64,000 nt of DNA from Aselliscus stoliczkanus (GCA_033961575.1 CM066730.1:149881523-149945522), one strand, 5' to 3'; counted from the stretch's first letter, positions 11,478 through 27,285 are shown. Notes: generated by a model not told the origin, from the sequence alone. Numbers and translations: made by a program.

Positions 11478-11900
11478 TGTTTTTTAAGATTTTATTGGGG
11501 AATTGGGTGAAGGGAACAGCGTTAGAGGATTGGGGAACAGACAAGTTGCTGTCCTTTTGTTCTTCAGTCTAGTTGTGGAGGACGTCACTTTACTGCCCAT
11601 GTTGGTATTATCATTGCACTCTTCCTGGCTGAGGCAGTCGCTCACCGGCCATTGGATGGCCACTCATAGCGGCTCACAGCAGCTCACAAAAGCACATGCC
11701 AGCTGCCGGCCAGCCCCACTGCAGCCTACACTGTCGCCGGTGACTCACGGCAGCCCAGCTCCAGATCGAGCTGTTGTTCACCATCTTAGCTGTAGAGGAC
11801 ACAGCATCACTGGCCCTCACGTGGGATCCAAACCGGGGCCCTGGTGCTCAGAACTAGTGTCCCAAGCCAATTCTTAACCAACATGCCACTCGGCCAGCCC
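11478..11900 (-). repeat. Long SINE (second subtype), antisense
   Basis: Body with the 'CAGCTCTGAGCA'-type insert in the head (seen here as TGCTCAGAACTAG). Its own 3' tail is split off to 11011-11037 by the inserted copy. Confidence 0.85.
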
Positions 11901-12603
11901 TCTTTCGTTTTTTCTTTTAATTCTTAATTGAACTAATAGATAACTTCTTGTTTAAAATAATAATAGCAATGTATTGAGTGATTATAGCTTAAATATAAGT
12001 GAAATGAATGACAGCAATGATAATAGATGAAGGGAAGAACTAAGAATACTATTATGAGGTAACTTATGAAATCTGTTTGAAAATGAACTTTGAGGGCTGG
12101 CCGAGTGGCGCGGTGGTTAAGCACTGGCTTGGGAAGCCAGTGGCCCCGGTTTGGTCCCACATATGAGGGCCAGTGACGCTGCCCTCAAAAAAAAAAGAAA
12201 ATGGACTTTCATTAATTGTAAATGTATACTGTAATTCTAGGACAAATAGAATTTAATTATTTAATTTTTCAATTTTAAAAGAATAATTTTAGAAGAATAT
12301 AGTTCATTTTAATATTTAATTTTTTAAAAAAGTATAATATGAAAGAAAAGAAAATTGAATCATATAAAATGCTCAATTTAAGCCAGACGAAGTAGAAAAG
12401 AGGGAAGGTTTTTTTTAAAGAAACAAAGAACAAGTGTAATGAATAGGAAACAGTTACAAATGTGATAGATATTAATTCAACTATATCAATAATCACTTTA
12501 AATGTGAATGGTCTAAATATACCAATTAAAAGACAGACTGACAGACCAGATTTTTTAAAAAAAGATCCAGATTTTTAAAAAAAGACCCAACTATGTTGAC
12601 TTC
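11901..12603 (+). repeat. L1/HAL1-like remnants
   Basis: AT-rich. 12470-12600 contains TTTAAATGTGAATGGTCTAA and TTCAAGAAACCCACTTTA, typical of the L1 ORF2 endonuclease start region. Decayed. Confidence 0.5.
12092..12196 (+). repeat. Short SINE
   Basis: Target AAAATGAACTTT / AAAATGGACTTT on the two sides. Confidence 0.9.
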
Positions 12604-12618
12604 AAGAAACCCACTTTA

Positions 12619-12725
12619 GGGGCCAGCCGAGTGGCGCAGTGGTTAGGTGTTGGCTTAAGAAGCCAGCAGCCCCGGTTCGGGTCCCACGTATTGGGTCCAG
12701 TGACACTGCCCTCAAAAAAAAAAAA
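12619..12725 (+). repeat. Short SINE
   Basis: Target duplication AAGAAACCCACTTTA at 12604-12618 and 12726-12740. Confidence 0.93.
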
Positions 12726-12740
12726 AAGAAACCCACTTTA

Positions 12741-14340
12741 CAGACAGAAGATTAAAAGTAGGAGGAAATCAATTACTTAAATGTAAGAGCTAAAGCCATA
12801 AATTTCATAGAAGAAAACATAGGGGTAAATCTTCATGACCTTCAGTTTGTCATTGGGTTCTTAGATATGATACCAAAAGCGTTAAGAACAACAACAACAA
12901 CAAAGAACAATAGTAGGACCTCATCAAAATTAAATGCTTTTGCTCATCAGAGGACATTATCAAGAAAATGAAAAGATAGCCTACATGATGGGAGAAAATA
13001 TTTGTAAATCATATATCCAATAATGGCTTAATATACAGAATACATTAAGAACTACAAATCAACAAAAAGACAACCCAATTTAAAACTGGACGAAAGACTT
13101 GAAGAGACATTTCTTCAGTGAAGATATATCATCATTAGTCATTTGGGAATGCAAGTCAAAACCACAATGAGATATCCCTTCACACCCAGTGAGATGGCTA
13201 TTATTAAAACTAATGCCAAGAGGGCCGGCCGAGTGGCGCATTGGTTAAGAGCTGGTTTTGGGATGCCAGCAGCCCCGGTTCGGATCCCACATATGAGGGC
13301 CAGTGACACTGCCCTCAACAGCTAACAACAGCTCCACCTGGAGCTGGGCTGTGCGAGCCCCGGCGATGGTGTGGGCTGCAACCCCTGCTGCAGTGGGCTG
13401 CCATAAGCTACAGTGAGCGACTAGCAGCCAGCGTGAGCTGCCAATAGCTGCGGTGAGTGACCATTCAGAGGCCGGTGACCTATCTGCCTCATCCAGGAAG
13501 AGTACAATGACGATACCAACATGGGCCAGTGAAACAACGTCCTCCGCAACTAGACTGAAGAACAAAAAGACAGCAACCTGTCTGTTCCCCTTCCCCGATT
13601 CCCCAACGCTGTTCCCCTCCCCCAATTCCGCAATTTAAAAAAAAAAAAAAAAAAAACTACTGCCAAGAGTTGGCGAGAATGTGGAGAAATTGGAACTTTG
13701 TACATTGCTGGTGGGAATATAAAGTGGTGCAGCTGCCATGGGAAATAGTTTTATGGTTCCTGAAATTTTTAAATAGAATTACCATATGACCCAGTAATTC
13801 TATTCTTAGACATATACCTAAAAAAATTGAAAACAGAAACTCAAACAGATACTTACACACCAGTGTTCATTGCAGCATTATTCACAATAGTCAAAAGTTG
13901 GAAATAACCCAAATGTCCATCAGCATATGAATGGATAAACAAAATGTGGTATATATATACAATGGAATAGTATTAAGTCATAAAAAGAAATAATGTTCTG
14001 ATACATGTTACAACATGGGGCAACCTTGAAGACATGATGCTAAATAACCCAGACACATAAGGATAAATATTCTATGATCCAATTACATGAAATACCTAAA
14101 ACAGGCAAATTTATAAAGGCAGAAAGTAGATTGGAGGTTACCAGGGACTGAGGGGAGGAGAGGCAATGGAGTTATTGCTTAATGGGTGCAGAGCTTCTCT
14201 TTGGAGTGATGAAAAAGTTTGGCAATAGATAGTGGTGATATTTACCTAATACAGTGAATGTGATTAGTGCCACTCAATTGTATACTTAAAAAATGGTTAA
14301 AATAGCAAGTTTTATTTTATATATATTTTTACCACAGATA
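12741..14340 (+). repeat. Sense L1 3' part (ORF2 end and 3' UTR)
   Basis: Phrases such as AAGTCAAAACCACAATGAGA and TGGAAATAACCCAAATGTCC mark the L1 3' region. Interrupted by one long SINE. Confidence 0.75.
13223..13655 (+). repeat. Long SINE in L1
   Basis: Target ACTAATGCCAAGAG / ACTACTGCCAAGAG before and after. Confidence 0.9.
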
Positions 14341-14505
14341 ATTAAAAAGATAAATAAACCAATAAAAAGTGTTAGAACAAGCAAATGAATCCAAAGTACA
14401 AACACCAAACAGCACAGACTTCATTTTTATGCCAATACCTTTAAGCAGGTATTTAAGTTCTCTATGATGAGCTTATATGATTTTCCTTTCAAAATATTTT
14501 CTACC

Positions 14506-14950
14506 GGGCCGGCCGAGTGGCGCATTAGTTAAGAGCTGGTTTTCAGATGCCAGTGGCCCCGGTTCGGATCCCACATACGAGGGCCAGTGACACTGCCCTC
14601 TACATCTAACAACAGCTCCACCTGGAGCTGGGCTGTGCGAGCCCCGGCGATGGTGTAGGCTGCAGCCCCTGCTGCAGTGGGCTGCCATGGGCTACAGTGA
14701 GTGGCCGGCAGCCAGCGTGAGCGGCTGGCAGCCAGCGTGAGCTGCCAATAGCTGCAGTGAGCGGCACCCAGAGGCCGGCGACTGATCTGCCTCATCCGGG
14801 AAGAATGCAATGACAACACCAACATGGGCCAGTGAAACAACATCCTCCGCAACTAGACTGAAGAACAAAAAGACAGCAACTTGTCTGTTCCCCTTCCCCA
14901 ATTTCCCAATGCTGTTCTCCTCCCCCAATTCCTCAATAAAATCTTTAAAA
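14506..14950 (+). repeat. Long SINE
   Basis: Complete long form ending AATAAAATCTTTAAAAAA, followed directly by an AT microsatellite. Target TTTTCTACC on both sides of SINE plus microsatellite. Confidence 0.88.
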
Positions 14951-15050
14951 AATATATATATATATTTTATTATATATATATTATAAATATATTATAAATA
15001 TATATATAAATATATTATAAATATATATATATATATATATTTTTTTTTTT
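14950..15050. repeat. (TA)n / TATAAA microsatellite
   Basis: About 95 bp of alternating A and T with TTATAAATATA variants, apparently grown out of the SINE tail. Confidence 0.9.
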
Positions 15051-16419
15051 CTACCAAAAACAGAGTCCAGGGCTTTAAAAATAAAAAAAAAATAAAAACA
15101 GTGATGTCAACACTCTTGTCCTCACTTTCCATACCCTATAGACTCAATACCAGACTAGGTGCACTGAAAGCAGGAGGTCTCTGAAAAAGATACTCTCCCA
15201 GGAAGGATACCTAGTAGTTTAGGCAGTTTATTATTTTCATCTTTAAGATTATATCTTAACCAGAGTCAGATTTCTTCAACAACAACCAAGTATGGAGAAA
15301 GGTATACCATGGTAACAAATCAAAAGAAAGCTGGAGTACTTAATTTCAGACAAAGCAGACTTCAAAACATGGAAAATGATCAGGGCTAAAGAGGGCCATT
15401 ACATAATAATAAAGGGCTCAATTCTCCAAGAAGACATAATAATCCTTAATGTGTATGCACCATAACATGTGAGACAAAAATTGATAGAACTGCAAGGAGA
15501 AATGGACAAATCTGTTATAAGCTGGAGAATCCAACACACTCTATAGTAATTGACAGATCCAGCAGACAGAAAATCAGTAAGGATATACTTGAACTGAACA
15601 GCACTATCAATTAACTGGATCCAATTAATATTTATAAAATACTTCATCTAACAACAACAGCATACACATTCTTAAGCTCACATTAAATGTTCACCAAGAG
15701 AGACCACATTTGGGACCATAAAACACACTTAAAAAATTTACAAGACTAGAAATCATACAAAGTATGCTCTTAGACCACAGTGGAATTAAACTAGAAATCA
15801 ATAAGAGAAAGATAACTGGAAAATTCCAAAATATGTGGAGATCAAATAACACACATCTACATAACATAGGTCAAAAAAGACAAGAAATTTTTATATATTT
15901 TGAGGTAAATCAAAGTTAAAATACAACTGATCAAAATGTGCAGGATGCATCAAAAGCAGTGTTTGCAAGGAAATATATAGCAGTAGATGCATATTTTAGA
16001 AAAGAAGGAAAATTTAAATCAATAATATATCACCTCACACCTGTTAGAATGGCTAGGATCAAAAAAGATGAGACATAACAACTGCTGGCAAGGATGTGGA
16101 GGAAAAGGAACCCTTTTACACTGTTGGTAGGAATGTAAATTGGTACAGCCATTATGGAAAACACTATGGAAGTTCCTCAAAAAATTAAAACTACCATATA
16201 TGGTCCAGCAATCCTACTTCTGTGTATATGTCCAGAAGAAATCAAATCACTATTTCAAAGAGGTGCCTGTACCTCCATGTTTATTGCATTGCAGCATTAT
16301 TCACAATAGCCAAGATTTGGAAACAACCTTAGTGTCCACTAGTGGATGAATGGATAAAGAAAGTGTGGTACACACACACACACAGGAATATTATTCAGCC
16401 ATTAAGAAAAGGAAGTGCA

Positions 16420-16525
16420 GGGCCGGCCGAGTGGCGCAATGGTTGGGAGCTGGCTTGGGACGCCAGTGGCCGGGGTTCAGATCCCACATATGAGGGCCAG
16501 TGACACTGCCCTCTAAAAAAAAAAA
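16420..16525 (+). repeat. Short SINE in L1
   Basis: Target AAAAGGAAGT at 16407-16416 and 16526-16535. Confidence 0.92.
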
Positions 16526-16841
16526 AAAAGGAAGTACAATCATTTGTGACAACATGGATAAACCTTAAATGCATTGTGCTAAGTGAAATAAGTCAGAAAA
16601 ATACAAATACTATATGATCTCACTTTATATGTGGAATCTAAAAACGCTGAACTCATAGAAACAGAGTAGATTGGTGGTTAGTAGGGGCAGAGGGGTAGGG
16701 GAAATGGGGTAATGTTAGCCAAAGGGTACAGATGTTCAGTTATAAGATGAATTCAAGTTCTAGGGAGCCAATGGATAGCATAGTGACTATAGTTAACAAT
16801 ACTGTACTATATACTTGAAATGTCCTAATAGTGTAAATCTT

Positions 16842-16952
16842 TTTTTTTTTTTTTTTTGAGGGCAGTGTCACTGGCCCTCATATGTGGGACCCGAACCAGG
16901 GCCGCTGGCTTCCCAGGCCAGCGCTTAACCACCGCGCCACTCGGCCGGCCCA
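16842..16952 (-). repeat. Short SINE in L1, antisense
   Basis: Target TAATAGTGTAAATCTT at 16826-16841 and 16953-16968. Confidence 0.93.
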
Positions 16953-17426
16953 TAATAGTGTAAATCTTAAATGTTCTTACCACAAATACAGGTAACTGTG
17001 AGGTGATAGATGTGTTAATTAATCTTATGTGATAATCATTTGCGATACATGTATCAAATCACATTGTATACCTTAAACTTACACATTGTTAAGTCATTTA
17101 TATCTCAGTGAAGCTGGGGGGTATATGAAGTAAAGAATCTAAGCTTCCACCTTAGAAAACTAGATAAAGAAGAGCAAACAATATAAACATAAAGCTAGTA
17201 GGAACTGAATGATAAAAATTAGAGCAGAAATCAGTGAAATTTAAATTGGAAAAAAATAGAGAAAAATCAATGAAAGCAAAAGCTACTTCTTTGAAAAGAT
17301 CATTACATTTGGTAAACCTCTACCTAGGATAACCAAGAAAAAAAAAAGAGAAGAAATAAATTACTAGTATCATAAATGAGAGACCATTATTGATCGCATG
17401 GGCATTAAAAGGATAATAAAGGAAGT

Positions 17427-17540
17427 GTCAGCCGAGTGGCGCGGTGGTTAAGCGCTGTTTGGGAAGCCAGGAGCCCCGGTTCGGTCCCACATATGAGGGC
17501 CAGTGACACTGCCCTCAAAAAAATAAAAATAAAAGGAAAA
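17427..17540 (+). repeat. Short SINE in L1
   Basis: Head starts at GTCAGCCGAGTGGCGCGG; the GGCC start is worn. Confidence 0.85.
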
Positions 17541-19413
17541 TAATGAACAACTGTATGCCCACAAATTTGATATCTTAAATGATATCAAATGGACCAATTC
17601 CTTGAAAAACACAGTCTACTAAAACTCACACAGAGAAATAAATTATCTGAATAGGCCTGTATATGTTAAAGAAATTGATTCAGTTATCTTTCAAACAGAA
17701 AGTACATGGCCCAGATGAGTTCACTGGTGAGTTCTATAAAATATTTAAGGAAAAACATGACACCAATTTTCTACAATCTCTTCCAGAAAATAGAAGCAGA
17801 GAAAATATCTCCTAACTCTTCCTGTGAGGCCAGCATTACTGTCGTACCAAAACCAGATAAAGACAATACAAGAAAGACCAGTATCACTCATGAAGAGAAA
17901 TGCAAAAATCTTCAACAAAGTATTAGCAAGTTGGATCCAAGAAAGTGTAAAAAAGAATTATACACCATAACCAAGTGGAATTTATTTCAGGTATGCAAGG
18001 CTGGTTCAGGCACTTGAAAATTAATGTAATCCACATCCACAGTCTGAAGAAGAAAAATCATGATTATATCGGTAGATGCAAGAAAATCATTTGACCAAAT
18101 CCAACACCTAGTCATGATTTTAAAAACCCAAAACCTCAGCATACTAGGCGTAGAGGAGAACTGACTCAACCTTATAAAGAATATCTATCTGCAAAGAACC
18201 TACAGCTACCATCATACTTAATGGAGAGAAACTAGATGCTTTCCCCTGAAAATTGTGTATGAGACAAGAATGTCCCCTCTTACCACTCTTATTCAACATC
18301 ATACTGGAAGTTCTAGCTAATGCAGTACGACAAGAAAGAAAATAAAAGGTATACAGATTAGGAAGGAAGAAATAAATTGTCTTTGTTTGTAAATGACATG
18401 ATTGTCTATGTAGAAAATCCCAAAGAGTCAACAACAGAGAATGAACTAAGACATGATTATACCAAAGATACAAGCTTAAGATACAAAAGTCCATTAGTTT
18501 CCCATATACCAGCAATGAACAATTGAAATTTGAAATTAAAAATACACTATCATTTACATTAGCACCCCCAAAGAAAGGACTTAGAAATAAATCTAACAAA
18601 ATATGTATAAGATTTCTATGAGGAAAGCTATAAAAACTTTGATAAAAGAAATTTTAAAAAAATCTAAATAGATAATTCCATGTCCATAGATAGGAAGACT
18701 CAATATTGTTTTTATGTCAGTTCTTTCCAACTTGATCTATAGATTCAATACAGTCTCAACCAAAATCCCAGCAAGTTATTTTGTGGATATTGACAAACTC
18801 TTTCTAAAATTTATATGGAAAAGCAAAAGATCTAGAATAGCCAACACAATATTAAAGAAGAACAAATTTGAAGAACTAACACTACCCAGCTTTAAGACTT
18901 ACTATACAAAAGTTGCAGTAATAGACAGTGTGGTATTGGCAAAAGGATAGACAAATATATCAATGGAACAGACTAGAGAGCTCAGAAATAGCCCTCACAA
19001 ATTAGTCAACTGATCTCTGACAAAGGAGCAAAGAATAGTCTTTTCAACAAATTGTACTAGAAAAACGACATTGACATATAAAACAGTGAATATAGACACT
19101 GATCTTACACCTTCCATTAAAATTAACTCAGAATGGATCACAGACATAAAGTAAAATGCAAAACTATAAAACTTACAGAAGATAACAGGAGAAAATCTAG
19201 GTGACTAGGTTTGGCATTGACTTTAGATACAATACCAAAAACACAATCCATGAAAGAAAAAAATAAGTAGGACTTCATTAAAATGAAAAACTTCAAAAAC
19301 TGAAAAGACAACTCACAGACTGAGAGAAAATATTTGTAAAACACTTATCTGATAAAGGACTTTATCCCAAATATACAAATAACACTTAAAACTTAACAGT
19401 AAGAAAACAACTG

Positions 19414-20282
19414 AGGGCCAGCCGAGTGGCATGTTGGTTAAGAGTTGGCTTGGGACACCAGCTCTGAGCATCAGGACCTCAGTTCAGATCCCACATGAGG
19501 GCCGGTGACGCTGTGCCCTCTACAGCTAAGATGGTGAACAACAGCTCGATCTGGAGCTGGGCTGCCGTGAGTCACCAGCAACGGTGTAGGCTGCAATGGG
19601 GCTGGCCAGCAACTGGCATGCTCTTTCAAGAGCTGCTGTGAGGGCCGGCCGAGTGGCGCATTGGTTAAGCGCTGGTTTTGGGATGCCAGCGGCCCCGGTT
19701 CGGATCCCACATGAGGGCCAGTGACACTGCCCTCTACAGCTAACAACAGCTCCACCTGGAGCTGGGCTGTACAAGCCCCGGTGATGGTGTGGGCTGCAGC
19801 CCCTGCTGCAGTGGGCTGCCATAGGCTACAGTGAGTGGCCCGCAGCCAGCGTGAGCGGCTGGCAGCCAAGCGTGAGCTGCCAATAGCCGCGGTGAGCGAC
19901 ATCCAGAGGCCAGCGACCAATCTGCCTCATCCGGGAAGAGCGCAATGACGATACCAACAGTGAAGCAACGTCCTCCGCAACTAGACTGAAGAACAAAAAA
20001 AGACAGCAACTTGTCTGTTCCCCTTCCCCGATTCCCCAACGCTGTTCCCCTCCGCCAGTTCCCCAATAAAATCTTTAAAAAAAAAAAAGAGCTGCTGTGA
20101 GCCGCCGTGAGCGGCCGTACAATGGGCGACCAGCGACTACCTCAGCCGGGAAGAGCGCAATGATGATACCAACATGGGCCAGTGAAGCAATGTCCTCCAC
20201 AACTAGACTGAAGAACAAAAGGACAGCAACTTGTCTGTTCCGCTTCCCCAATTCCCCAGTAAAATCGTTAAAAAAAAAAAAA
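19414..20282 (+). repeat. Long SINE (second subtype), split by a nested SINE
   Basis: 5' part 19414-19641 and 3' part 20087-20282 join into one element with the CAGCTCTGAGCA head insert and a final AAAATCGTTA tail. Confidence 0.88.
19642..20086 (+). repeat. Long SINE nested in another long SINE
   Basis: Perfect 14-bp target duplication AAGAGCTGCTGTGA at 19628-19641 and 20087-20100. Confidence 0.94.
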
Positions 20283-20824
20283 CACTTGAATTTTTAAATG
20301 GGCAAAAGACCTGAATAAATGCCTCACCAAAGAAGATATATACATAGCAAACAGGCATGTGAAAAGATGCTCAGCATCATATGTCATTAGGAAAAAGCAC
20401 ATTAAAACAAAAGTGAGATACCACTATATACATATTAGAATGGCTAAAATTCAAAACACTGACACCACCAAAGATTGGTGAGGATGTGGAGCAACAGGAA
20501 CTCTTATTGTAGCTGGGAATGCAAAAAAGTGCAGCCAGTTTGGAAGAGTTTGGCAGTTTTTTACAAAGCTAAATATAGTCTTATCATATGATCCAGCAAT
20601 TGTGCTCCTAGGTATTTGCCCAAATGAGTTGAAAACCTATGTCCACACAAAAACTTGCACACAAATGTTCATAGCAGCTTTATTTGTAATTGCCCCAAAC
20701 TGGTAGCAACCAGGGTGTCCTTCCAAAGATTAATGGATAAACAAACTGTGGTATATCCACACAATGGAATATTATTCACCAATACAAAGAAATGAGCTAT
20801 CAAGCCACAAAAAAACATAGACAA

Positions 20825-21284
20825 GGGCCGGCCAAGTGGCGCGTTGGTTAAGAGCTGGCTTGGGACTCCAGCAGCCCTGGTTCGGATCCCACATATGAGG
20901 ACCAGTGACACTGCCCTCTACAGCTAAGATGGTGAACAACAGCTCCACCTGGAGCTGGGCTGCTGTGAGTCCCCGGGACGGCAGAACTGCAGCCCCTGCT
21001 GCAGTGGGCTACCGTAGGCTACAGTGAATGGCCGGCAGCCAGCCTGAGCAGCTGGCAGCCAGTGTGAGCTGCCAAGAGCCGCTGTGAGCGGCCATCCAGA
21101 GGCCAGCTACTGATCTGCCTCACCTGAGAAGAGCGCAATGATGATGATGGACCAGTGAAGCAATGTCCTCCACAACTACACTGAAGAACAAAAGGACAGC
21201 AACTTCTCTGTTCCCCTTCCCTGATTCCCCAACACTGTTCCCCTCCCTTAATTCCCCAATAAAATCTTTAAAATAAAAAAAAGT
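20825..21284 (+). repeat. Long SINE in L1
   Basis: Begins GGGCCGGCCAAGTGGCGCG and ends AATAAAATCTTTAAAATAAA. Confidence 0.9.
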
Positions 21285-21909
21285 GGACGAACACTAAATG
21301 TATATCGCTTAGTGAAGGAAGCCAGTCTGAAAAGGTTACATATTATAATTCCAAGTACATTACATTGTGGTAAAAGCAAAACTATAGTGACAGTGGAAAG
21401 ATCAGTAGTTGCAGGAAGAATAAGGAGAGGAATGACTAGGTGGAGCACAGGAGATTTGTAGAGCAATGAGTGTATTCTGTGTGATCCAGCAATGGTGAAT
21501 CCATAATGCTCTGCATTTGTCAAAAACCATAGACCTGTGTAATTACAGTGGACCCTAATGGAAATTATGGACATTAGTTAATGTATGAATAATGTTAGTT
21601 CATCAGATATACTATACTAACATAAGACATTAATAGGGGAAACTGGAAGTGGGGAGAGGGGCATATGGGAACTCGGTACAATCTGCTCAATTTTCTGTAA
21701 ACCTAAAACTGCTTTTGAAACATAAAGTCTATTGATTTAAAGTTGTTTTTAAAGATGGCAGAAGAAGAAAGGTAATCTCTCCCATAATCCTGACACCCAA
21801 AGCTAACTACTACTAAGACATTGGTATAAATATCCCTGGAGACTTGCTATTCATATGTATGCACATACATCCACTATATGTACACTGCTACTTATCTTTT
21901 TTTATAAAA

Positions 21910-22090
21910 ATAAAATCATAGAGTATTAACTATACACAAATTATTTATAATTCCCACAACAACCCTAAAAGGTTGTTTCCAATTTATAGATGAAGTAACT
22001 AAGCTGGTAAATGTCTGAACTAGGTTCAATTTCCAATGTGTTTTACTCCAAAGCCTATGTATTCTTACCACTGTACATCTTTGTAAAACA
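21910..22090 (+). repeat. MIR element
   Basis: ATTTATAGATGAAGTAACT and TTTTACTCCAAAGCC are worn forms of the MIR core. Surrounding 21746-22677 shows no other feature I can name. Confidence 0.6.
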
Positions 22091-22583
22091 TAAGATCTAC
22101 TTTTTGTTCTGTTATTTTATATTTTACCCTGTCATAAGACAGCAATCTTTCATAACCCATACTGCCTTTATATAGTGAACTTCACTTCTAATGGTATACA
22201 TGCCCTTCCTGTGATGTACTCCTTAACTTTGTGCACTAGTACTTTATTTAAAATCCTTGCCTAATGAATAGGAACTGGTGACCCAGCTCCTTTTTGCTCC
22301 AGAGAGGCAAACAATGGGACTGACATACTTCAGGGACAATCACATGGCTTCCTGTCTCCTGTATAAGTAGCTCTCAGAATTCAGATGTTCATGAAAATTA
22401 TTTCTGGGACCTAAAAAGCCTAAGGGAAAGGAGGCTGAGAGGTAGGGGCAGATGAAAATGTGAAGAGAAGCGAATTCATGTGGGGATGTGGGGAAGGAAG
22501 CAGCCTCCAGTGGGTTCAGTGGAGACAGAGCTTGATCATCCAGAAAGGATGTTAGCATTGAGAAGCATTCAGTGAATTGATAG

Positions 22584-25143
<2,560 letters not shown>

Positions 25144-27285
25144 GAAAGCAGACAGCTCACTGCTGGGGAAATCAGGGCTCCCAGGTACCATCAGGTCAGG
25201 CCAAGGACACTGAAATATCTGTCCACCCTGAGAGGACTCTACCTGTGGCTGACGCCAAAGGACCACAGGGCTAAGCATGGGGGAAGAGTCCGACTCTAGC
25301 CAATATGCCTGCTTTGGCAAGGTTCTCACTACAGCCCACTGTTCCTGGAGGAGCTGGGCCCTGCAGATCGATCAGAACCCTACAACATGCCACCTCACGC
25401 CCCTATATCTTGCGTGTCCTGGGCATTGGCCCTCTCCCTCTTGGCAAACACAGAACACTGTTCCGTCTCAGGGATTGCTTAACCAGAGAAACAGAAGCAT
25501 TTATGGTACTGTAAATATTATAGTCTATGTGTTGCCAATTACATTGTAAAGTTGTAACTATTTATAAGCCTGGTTCTAATTTGATGGGTACTTGAAATAG
25601 CTGTGGGTGGGAAGATAGGCTTGTTTTCTGAGGAGACTCACAGCCGTTTCTCAGGTTTCCCTTACACAGAATAAGCTGTTGACAGCGGAAGAGTGGGGGT
25701 GGCAGGGAGAAAAATGACCAGTTCGAATAAATCCCAAGTCTAGTCTATGCAGAAACCCCAGCCTACAGACAGGCACCTATAGCCCAGAGGTGGGTGAGGG
25801 CAGAGCCAGAACTAGACTTAAGACTTTTGCCGCACAAAGCCATGAGGACGCTGGGGCTCTGCTCATGCCTCACAGCCTCTCTAGGAGCCTGCTAAGCTCC
25901 TGGGAAACAAGTGCAGGGAGAAAGTAAAGTTCTGGGAGGCCACTGAGTTCATAATATTCGTCTACTCTGGTCACCTTTGTGTTAGTGACTGGTTTCATCT
26001 CTGATTATGTATGTGCATGTGTATCTATCTATCTGTATGGCTAGGTATTTGGTTATCGGAAAAGTCATGTTTGTTTTTTTTCACTGCAAAAATGCGTCAT
26101 GATTTTTCTGACAACCCAATACATGTCTGTATGCATAAATATATCTGTGCATGCCTGTATGTGTGCATATATTTATGTGTATCTATGTCTGTGTGAATAC
26201 ATGTCTGTGTGCTGGACTGCGTTTCTGTGCAACGGTATACACATTTGTTGAACACATAAGCATACATATCTGTATGTGTTCATGTTTGTTGTATCTGGGC
26301 ACACATGAGTGCATGTGTATAAACAGGTTTGTGTCTGTGTGTATGCCTGCTCTCCATTGATCTGGCTATATGTGTAACTGTATTTCAACATGTAGGTATG
26401 TCTGTGAATTCATGTTTGAGGATCTGCATGAATGTGTCACTTCTCTTTTCGCCCCATCTTTCTTCCTCATTCCTGAGTCTCTCTCACCAGCTAAACATAT
26501 TCCCCATCTCTGTGCTGCCTTTATTCACCATTCTCCCACCTAACAAGCTTGTAAGCACTAGTATCCCTCTACCTTGAGTGGCTCCTTCAACTTGTTTTCT
26601 TCTCACCCTGAACTTACTTTCTTCCCCTGCTTCTCTACCTCAAGCTTCCTCTGCCTGCTTGTCACAGTCCCATTTGTTGCTGATTTGGAGGCTACGACTG
26701 GGATGCACTTAGCCTTTCCCTTTCTGACTAGTTTCTAGCCCTAGTGGGCAACCAGTCTTAGCCCTGACTGACCTCCGCAGTGTATGATGTTCCTGCTATC
26801 TTCCTGACCCTATGCTCAGCCTGGAATTGTTATAGGAAGTAGCAAGGGCATTCAGAAGTCATTTGGATGCTGGTGTCTTGGTGTTTACTGTTTCATGTTT
26901 TAGTTCCCAGTAGGGGGTGGGTGTGATAGGGAAAGGGTGGTATAGCTAGAGTGTGAAAGAAAGACCTCTCTGCTTTATTTTCCTTTCTTTGACAGACTGT
27001 TTGTGTCAGTTTTTTTTTTTCTCTCCACACTAACCAGTAAGTTGTATTTGCTGTTTGTAGCTACTGAAATCTTATTATTCAGCCATGGGCCCTTACAACC
27101 TCTTAGCCCACTAGGTTGGTTAAAAAAAAAAAGAAGCCACTCCCATTTCTGTATCATGATTGCCATTTTTTAGCAAGTGAACTCACAGTGCTTTTCTATA
27201 AATAAATCCTGGATCACAGAAAAGATCATTTTTCTAAAATAAGAAATTGTGTTCTCTCAATAAATGGGGCCCTTCTCTATTTACA
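25144..27285 (+). other. ZSWIM5: ZSWIM5 3' UTR
   Basis: From the stop codon the sequence runs without introns to an AATAAA at 27259-27264, giving a 3' UTR of about 2.1 kb. Other hexamers are at 25725 and 27200 and could give shorter forms. A Pumilio-type element TGTAAATA is at 25510-25517. Positions 26000-26420 are a degenerate TG/ATGT-rich stretch. The choice of the last hexamer is inference from expected UTR length. Confidence 0.6.
26000..26425 (+). repeat. ZSWIM5: TG/ATGT-rich low-complexity stretch in the ZSWIM5 3' UTR
   Basis: Irregular TGTGTATCTATG-type sequence over about 420 bp, not a clean microsatellite. Confidence 0.7.

Larger units (their letters stand above)
15051..17130 (+). 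repeat. Sense L1 (ORF2 fragment to 3' UTR)
   Basis: 16030-17130 is a clear L1 3' UTR (CACCTCACACCTGTTAGAAT, then ATGGATGAACC-like motifs). 15280-16020 is decayed ORF2. Two SINEs interrupt it. Confidence 0.75.
17131..21745 (+). repeat. Sense L1, ORF2 to 3' end, with four SINE insertions
   Basis: 17200-19400 encodes broken ORF2 reverse transcriptase: for example FYNLFQKIEAEKI and VVPKPDKDNTRKT near 17770, and LIYRFNTVSTKIPASYF near 18730. 20290-20820 and 21285-21745 are its 3' end. Stops in all frames; inactive. Confidence 0.8.

Noticed and set aside
17706..18017. Possible coding gene with reverse-transcriptase-like protein
   Set aside because: Part of a decayed L1 ORF2 with stops in all frames; not an intact gene.
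19414..21284. Regularly repeated blocks that could look like a CRISPR or satellite array
   Set aside because: Repeat units are SINEs of 100-430 bp with target duplications and variable spacing in a mammalian genome.
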